From Rickettsia endosymbiont of Diachasma alloeum (lineage in GTDB: Bacteria > Pseudomonadota > Alphaproteobacteria > Rickettsiales > Rickettsiaceae), in NCBI GenBank assembly GCA_020404485.1, contig DYDT01000020.1, positions 1 through 10,306 on the forward strand: 10,306 nt of DNA, in the 5' to 3' direction. Of this stretch, positions 1 to 6,800 are shown in pieces; the stretch's first letter is position 1, and each line of letters opens with the position of its first letter. The notes under the pieces are model-generated. The model was not told where the DNA came from. It searched no databases and was given only the letters and a program-made list of their open reading frames with translations. Position numbers and translations under genes: made by a program.

Positions 1-81
1 ACCAAAAAATGGTCTATGCCTATCCCCAATTGGAATGAAGCTATGGCTCATTTTATGATCAAATTTGATGGTAGAATTTAA
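1..81 (+). pseudogene. IS256-family transposase, C-terminal end only (continues off the left edge)
   Basis: The reading frame is open from base 1 and ends at TAA 79-81, giving 26 residues that begin TKKWSMPIPNWNEAMAHFM and end in FDGRI. The spacing of W..P...W....A..F...F.GR is the familiar C-terminal signature of mutator-type (IS256 family) DDE transposases, which cut and paste their own element. The catalytic residues lie upstream of the window, so it cannot be judged whether the element is intact. A probable terminal inverted repeat follows within 40 bases, which fits the real 3' end of an IS. The family call rests on recognising this short tail only. Confidence 0.65.
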
Positions 82-90
82 TGGTTCACG

Positions 91-118
91 AAATTTACAC
101 AATTGATGAGACAGAGCC
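91..118. repeat. Probable terminal inverted repeat of the IS256-family element
   Basis: Read on the - strand, this stretch begins GGCTCTGTCTCATCAATTGT and continues GTAAATTT. That resembles ends of IS256-type elements, which often start with GG and carry a TGTGTAAA block. It sits just after the transposase stop codon, where the right-hand end should be. The partner repeat lies outside the window, so the exact border is an inference. Confidence 0.5.
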
Positions 119-147
119 AAAATTTACAGTATCTGTAAGATCAAATC

Positions 148-178
148 TTGACTTCTACAAGCAAAGGTAGGGTATTAT
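148..178 (+). promoter_or_regulatory. Possible weak promoter for the SMR transporter
   Basis: TTGACT (148-153) is close to the -35 consensus, and TATTAT (173-178) could serve as a -10 box. The 19-base spacer is longer than ideal. It lies 38 bases before the transporter start codon and is the best candidate between the IS end and the gene. In AT-rich DNA such matches arise easily, so this is tentative. Confidence 0.3.
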
Positions 179-215
179 TAATCTCTAAATTTTTAGCAAA
201 TAATTTTGATTTTTT

Positions 216-527
216 ATGTATTGGCTTCTTTTAGTTATAGCAGGTATGTTTGAAATAGCTTTTATTATTTCATTAAAACATTCTGATGGTCTTACAAAAC
301 TAATACCAACATTGTTTTTTATTTTATTTGAAATATTAAGCTTATTCTGTCTTGCTAGAACATTAAATAAAATTCCTATAGGTACAGCCTATGCTGTATG
401 GACTGGCATAGGTGCAGCAGGTGCTGCATTACTTGGTATCTTTATGTTTAATGAGCCGACATCTATAATGCGATTATTCTTTATTACTACCTTAGTTATA
501 TCGATAATTGGTCTTAAGATGTCTTAA
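216..527 (+). CDS. sugE: Small multidrug-resistance (SMR) family transporter, SugE/Gdx guanidinium-exporter subtype
   Basis: This is a 103-residue, four-helix inner-membrane protein of normal SMR length. Family members work as antiparallel dimers that exchange protons for a cationic substrate through a conserved membrane glutamate; that residue is Glu13 here (AGMFE). The stretch PIGTAYAVWTGIGAAGAAL (54-72) is the hallmark of the SugE/Gdx branch, not the EmrE multidrug branch, and the C-terminal IGLK is also typical. Ser42 and Tyr59 of the substrate pocket appear present, but position 16, tryptophan in E. coli SugE and Gdx-Clo, is phenylalanine. Gdx proteins export guanidinium, and some members pass quaternary ammonium compounds. 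No good Shine-Dalgarno precedes the ATG, and no guanidine riboswitch is visible in the 97 bases between the IS end and the start codon. It converges with the cif operon. The family is secure; the substrate is inferred. Confidence 0.9.
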   Translation: MYWLLLVIAGMFEIAFIISLKHSDGLTKLIPTLFFILFEILSLFCLARTLNKIPIGTAYAVWTGIGAAGAALLGIFMFNEPTSIMRLFFITTLVISIIGLKMS

Positions 528-538
528 AATACAAGATA

Positions 539-697
539 ATGAAAAATAATAATTCAGATAATCTTAATTCTAATATTCATAAAAAAGCAAAAGCTTTGAT
601 ATGCAATTATTACGAATATTATATTATGACTGTAGGTATACTTGGACAATCCATACATTATATGCAAGCATATCAATTGTCAGATATAAAACCTTAA
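539..697 (+). pseudogene. Remnant of a SemiSWEET/PQ-loop-like membrane protein (5' part only)
   Basis: An ATG at 539 opens 52 codons, ending at TAA 695-697. After a polar start (MKNNNSDNLNSNIHKKAKAL) comes YYEYYIMTVGILGQSIHYMQ-AYQL, which resembles the first helix of rickettsial SemiSWEET/PQ-loop proteins, where Gly-Gln and Gln-Ala-Tyr motifs precede a Phe-x-Thr-Lys-Ser-Ala segment. Here the frame stops just after QAYQL. A neighbouring frame reads YKTLNTASS (about 685-711), which could be the continuation after a frameshift. Full-length proteins have about 85-95 residues and three helices, so only about one helix survives. The alternative is a chance ORF. The family assignment is by eye and moderate to weak. 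Confidence 0.4.
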
Positions 698-745
698 ATA
701 CTGCGTCATCATTTGGAAAGATGCGTTTATTCTTAGTAACTTTTC

Positions 746-761
746 TGAGTCTTCTGACTCA
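746..761. terminator. Short perfect hairpin beyond the 3' end of the cif operon (weak terminator candidate)
   Basis: TGAGTC (746-751) pairs perfectly with GACTCA (756-761) around a four-base loop. It lies 51 bases past the stop codon of the large - strand gene, in the convergent gap with the + strand genes. Neither strand has a clean run of T after the stem (the - strand continues GAAAAGTT), so it is not a canonical intrinsic terminator. No better terminator was seen between 528 and 812. Confidence 0.25.
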
Positions 762-812
762 TGATTGTAGCAATTTATACTTTTTGGACAACCCGTATCG
801 ACCAAATACTAC

Positions 813-3800
813 TCACTCTGTATACTCTGCATTGTCTCCAATAACTGGGGCGTAAGCACTATATGCAAGCCTCTGAGCATATTCCAAATCCTTAGGTTCA
901 ACAACATCTTTGGTTATCTTACATTTCGCACCACTGCATTTCTGACCAAATAATAAGTACCACAATAATAAATTACCTTGCCAATCTACTAACAATTGAT
1001 TAGGAACACTGTTAACAACAGGAGATGCTTTACTACCTATAAATTTACTTACATCTTGTTCTATCCTATGTTGCGTACCCATAGCATTCTGCACTTGCAC
1101 TATAGCATCCAGTCTAATGTCAGTATACTCACCAATATCATCTCTAGAAACTAAGTTATCGTACTGTTTCTCATACTTGATATGTAATGCATCTTCTATA
1201 TCCCTACGACCTCTTTGATTATCTCCAGTATGCTTCTGGCCAATGTGGTGTTCAGCTTTCTCATTCCCCTCTCCATGATGATAGCGATGTTTGTGATGAT
1301 TATAACTATTCTCTAAATCTTGATTCCTGATAGTGATGTCTTCTATATTATGATCTTTATATGACGATGGTATTGGCAGTTGAAACTTTATTATATCCAT
1401 ACCATATGCCTTTGCTACATCAAAGGCTGTCTTATTATCTTTATTCTTCAGATTTAAAGTAACATTGTTGTCTAGCAGTAATTGAAATATCTGGATATTC
1501 TTTATTTGTGCTGCTAAATGTAGAGGTGTATTACCATCTCCATCCTGGATATTTATATCTGCTGTATTTGCGATTAATAAATCGATTATATCTTGTTTAT
1601 TATGTTTAACTGCTAAATGTAATGCAGTACTATCCATGCTGTCATGAAAATTGACAAAAAGTGAAATTATTTTATTATCCTCGCTCATTAAGGCCAATTT
1701 GAGTATTGTATCACCGTTCTGGTTTTCTATACATAGCAACATACTACCATCATCTACGAAACTTAATAGTAACGCTATTACTTCTTGATCCATCCTCTTC
1801 AATGCTAAATGCAAAGCTGTGTTCCCATCATTATCTTGTAATTTGAAATCTGCATTCTTTGCTTTAAGCAATACAAGACTAGCACTATCATGGTTTTTCA
1901 CTGCCAAATGCACAGCTGCATTACCAGCCTTATTCTTGATATCAAGCCTCGTACCCTTGTCTATTAAATACTTTATAACTTTAGTATTGCTTGAATGCAT
2001 TGCTAAATGTAGAGGTGTATTACCATCTCCATCCTGGATATTTATATCTGCTTTATGCTGAACTAAAAGATTTATTGCAGCTTGATTATTAATTAAAACA
2101 GCTGCAGATAATATACTCTTCCCTTCTTGATCTTGAAAACGAATGAATTGAGATATTATTTCACTATCTTTACTCTCCAGTACATGCTCTAATACACTTT
2201 TATTGTCATTGTACGCTCTATCCAACAATATCGTACTATCTTTTACATGATTTAAGTACAATTCTATAATTTCTTTATTTTCTTTTATCACGGCTAAATA
2301 TATAGCTGTCTCATGACGTTTATTATTAATATCAACCTGCGCATTTTTTTTGATCAAAAGATGTATTATTTTCTTTACTATATCATCATCATTATTGTCA
2401 ATTGCCCTTGTGCGACGCCCCCTGTACCTTAATTGGTTTGTACTAATATGTAATGCAGTATCACCATCACTATTTACTGTATCAATATTTGCTCTATGCT
2501 CTAAAAAAGATTCTATCATTTCGTAATTTTGATTTTGTGTAGCATAATGCAAAGGGGTACTACCAAAATTATTTACAGTATTCAATTCCGCACCATGATC
2601 AGTTAAGAGTTCTGATATTTCATTATCAATACTACTCTCTATTACACTATATCCTTGTGCTCTATTGAGTATACCACTAGCTAATGACCTCGCAGTACTA
2701 CCAAGCCATGATAATATTGAACCCTCTCCAATGCCTAAATACCCTATTATTCCTCCAGCACCAGCCGTAACAGCACCCCCTCCTACAGCTATTGATATTG
2801 CACTATAGCCATCATCATTTGTGGCATTGACATCTGCTCCACTTTCTATTAGCTTCTTCACTAATTCCTTGTTTTTGACAGCTGTTGCTATAATTATTGG
2901 AGTATTACCTTGGTAACCTGGAGCCGTAACGTTAGCTCCATGCTGCAGCAATAAATCTATCATCAACTTATTGTTCATTCTAATGGCTGCAGCCAGGGCT
3001 GTATCATTGCCATTATTATGAATATTTACATTCGCTTTGTGATCCAATAAAAATTCTGTAATCCTTGTATCATTCTTGAGAACTGATAAATACAATGCTG
3101 TATTGTTATTATTTAATATATTAATGTTCGCATCATACTTGAGCAACAATTCTGCTATAGCATAATTATTATTAGCACTATTTATAATTGCACTCAGTAA
3201 TAAAGATTGACCTTCGTTATTCACTGAATCTACATTAGCGTCGCGTGCTATTAATAAACCTACAACTTGATCATTTCTATTTAAAATCGCATAATATAAT
3301 GCTGTATTACCGGCTAAGTCTCTTGTGTCAATACTAATCCCATGATCTATAACTAGCGCTGCCCATTCCTTTGCATCTTTGTAATGCATCACTTGATGTA
3401 ATAATGTTTTGCCTTCTACATCTATCACTGCTTTTAACTCTTTACCATATCTTGTACAGACCACTTTAAATAACTGGATATTATGTGTTGCAGCTGCCAT
3501 ACTTATCATAGCACTTGTATTCTTCATTATTAAATGCATATTAAAAGCAATATCAGGTATCTCTTTTTTTATTGCATCTATAATTTCTTGTTCCATAATA
3601 AAGTCATTTACTCGAACACAAGTCCCGTCATCACGAATCTGAAACTTATTCAAAATCTTTATTAATTGAGCAATTGGAAGATATGTTGTTAATTTATCTG
3701 TACAATCTAAAAATGACTTACCGTCAACCACTGTAGGACTATTTGTTGGCAGTACTTTTAAAATTTCTCGTTTATGCTTTGATTGCGATATAAAATGAGC

Positions 3801-6800
3801 AGTCATAAGACATGCTATAACCCCAGCAGCTGTATCATGATATTGGGACAACAAATGATCATCATTATTTGAGAATCTACGTAATATGTCTACATTAATA
3901 CCATATGCATTTAAGAATTCTACACGAGCATCATCGTTCATTAGTTCTCTCCATATCTCATTCCTTAAATTACGAAAATACTCTTCATTATGACTTGTAG
4001 GTAAACTATTTTGCACGGCTGCTACATCACTATTTGGGGTCAGCAATAATACATTACGCATTGCCTGTGCATTTTCTAGTGCCCATAACCCACAATTATA
4101 ACTGTCATGTTGCTGACTATGAATTCCTATATCATGAATTCTGATATGATGAGCATTTAAAAGTTCAGCTAGACCAGACGCAATTGAGTGACCAAAAGAA
4201 TCTACGTAATAGCCATCATAATGATTATTTACTCTTTGTAATACCAAACTAACCCAATGATTACCTACGCCACTCTCTGGTAATTCACCTCCTTGTGAAT
4301 TGACGTTGATTATGATAGTAAATGGACTCGTATCTTTACTTGCACGATACTCCTTGAGTATATGAGATAATTCAGCACTAGTACTCAATACTTGGACATT
4401 AGTATTTTGATAGTGTACTCTTGCTATGTGCGTAACATCATGATCCTGTAACCAATAACCATCATCATCCCTCACTATTGCAGTTTCAAATACTGGGCCT
4501 AATGTCCCCTCTGTTACATAACCATTATATTTATCTAAATTGTTGTCATATAATGATTTTATTGGACATGTTGGTTCAATTTCCATTTTTTCAAGTTCTG
4601 TAGATAAATCTGTATTTTGTTGAAGATCATCGTCTATTAATACTGATATACCTAAAGACTGATTGAGTAGTTTGAGAATTGATTCATCACTAAGATGGCT
4701 TTTATCAATATATAATTGCTTTAATCCATTCAAATCCTGTGCTGCATTCTTTATAAGAGCTTCAACTATATCATTGATTATTGTGTCATCTAATATGTTA
4801 CCTCGTATATCTAATATCTCTAGAATATCATTATTCTCTAATCCCTGAAACAACGAGGATATTGAAGACTGATTTAATTTACAATTCGCTAAATTTAAAT
4901 ATTTTAATCCTGTATCTTGTAATAGACGATTGAAATCTATATAGCTAGATTGTATATCAATATGTACTCTACCATGATCATTAATCATAGTTTGAGTTGT
5001 AAAATCATTCCCTGATAAATTTAGATGACTCAAGACCGTATTTGTTTGTACTCCACCAATCAATATATTTAAATCCCTAACGCTTAAGTGATTATCAGCA
5101 AGATTTAAATATTTGAGATATTGATTGTTTGGTAAGACTTGAGCGAGTTGCGACAACGTCTTAGTACCAATCTTAACATTACCATTTGCATTACCACTTA
5201 AATCTAAACTCATTAATCCAGTATTCCCTTCCAGCCCCTTAACAATCTCTTCTCCTATTTCATCCTTCATATTCATCGATGACAAATCTAAAGAACGCAA
5301 GTATTTGCTGCAGGATATATAATCCTTTATTAATCCTGCAATGATATACATAGATAAATCTGTTACCCCAACATCTATCTTATTACCTGCAAGGCTTAAT
5401 TCTTCTAATGTACTAGTATCTATATTATCTTTTAATGTGCTAAAGATTTTTCGTAACGCACCATCACCTATATCATTCTCAGCAATATTCACTTTGCGAA
5501 GATTAGGGTTACTAAATAATAAAGACATGATCTCTAACATTTGGTCATTTGAAACTTTTGGATTATACTCAAGACCAACATTTATTAATGATAACTCTTG
5601 TATTTGATCGTTATCATGAGCTGCTCTTACTACACTATCAACTCCAGTTATACCTAAAGGATTCCCTGATAAATCTATCTTAACAAGATTATTATTTCTA
5701 AAAGTTGAAGCTATATTAGATGCTCCTACATTAGTTATCAGGTTATTCGTCAATATTAGTTCTCTAAGTCCTTGATTCCTATCAAGTCCCCCACTCAAAA
5801 AGATTGCTGCCAAATCATCTATTTTTGCATTTACTAAACTTAAATATTCAAGCGTTGTATTATCTTCTAAATATTCTGCAATCCTTGTAGCTGTATCCTG
5901 GCTCATACTAATAGCTTCACTATCTAAATCCGCAACATCTAAATTAATTAGATTATTATTACCTTTTAAATACCTAACTATATTTGAGAGCTGTGCATTA
6001 TCTGCCCCAATATCATTAATCTTTAATGTCTCTACACCATTACCAATTAATTGCTTTACATCTTCTATACTATTGCCTAAATCATTATCTGAAAAATCTA
6101 AATATGCTAATCTTTGGACATGAAACATCGTACTTAACCCCTTAAGATCATCATCTGTAAGGGTATTATATGATAAATCTAAGCCCTCTATCTTGTTTAA
6201 TCCATGGGCTAATAATAAACTTTTTAATGATTTCTGATCATTTATACCTGTATTAGATAAATCAATAATTTGATCATCTGCAATAGAACCAGTTAATGTC
6301 ATCTTAAACCAATCAGGCATAAAACGTATATTATCAGGCTCAGCAAAATTCATTATATCCAATAACTCATCACCAAAGCTTATACTGTACACTTTGGAAC
6401 TATGTACTATATCAGCTTCAAGGAACTTATCTGTAGTCAAGAATAATTTACCAGGCTGATCTGCTCTTGCATTAAAGACTATGCCCATTATTGCTACTTT
6501 ATTACCATCGGTAATTGATTTTATTGCAGCTCCTTTAGAATATCTCTCCGTTTGATCTTGTAGTAATTTCTCTACTACATGCTTTGCCTTATCATTTAAG
6601 AGTACTACTTGCTCTTCTGCGCTTTTACTCTTATCAGATGATCTTAAATAAATCGAATCATCATATTTTAACTCAAGTCCTACTGGTACATATTCTTTTG
6701 TGCCTTGCTCAGATGGACCTATAGCCTGCATTAACATATCTATCCTACCACCTGCTCCAGTCTGAAATTCCGTAAGTACTAATACTCTTCTCTCAGCGCC

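Noticed and set aside
81..170. A 29-codon frame starting at ATG 81, overlapping the transposase stop, ending TAG 168-170
   Set aside because: It reads through the probable IS terminal repeat and has no Shine-Dalgarno or recognisable motif. The last part (KFTVSVRSNLDFYKQR, 120-167) might be the 3' remnant of a gene cut by the IS, but nothing supports this beyond composition.
601..855. 84-residue + strand frame overlapping the end of the cifB-like gene
   Set aside because: No family resemblance or good ribosome site, and its end is antisense to the conserved-frame 3' end of the giant gene. Part of it may be only the shifted continuation of the SemiSWEET-like remnant.
1386..3518. Regularly spaced similar sequences that could be mistaken for a CRISPR or satellite array
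   Set aside because: The spacing of about 99 bases equals one 33-residue ankyrin unit, the frame is open throughout, and similarity follows the TPLHLA consensus, so it is a protein repeat.
1819..5607. Several + strand frames of 61-88 codons inside the giant gene (1819-2061, 3409-3642, 4663-4848, 5341-5607)
   Set aside because: They are antisense shadows of the ankyrin and LRR coding sequence, where repeated codon patterns keep the opposite strand open.
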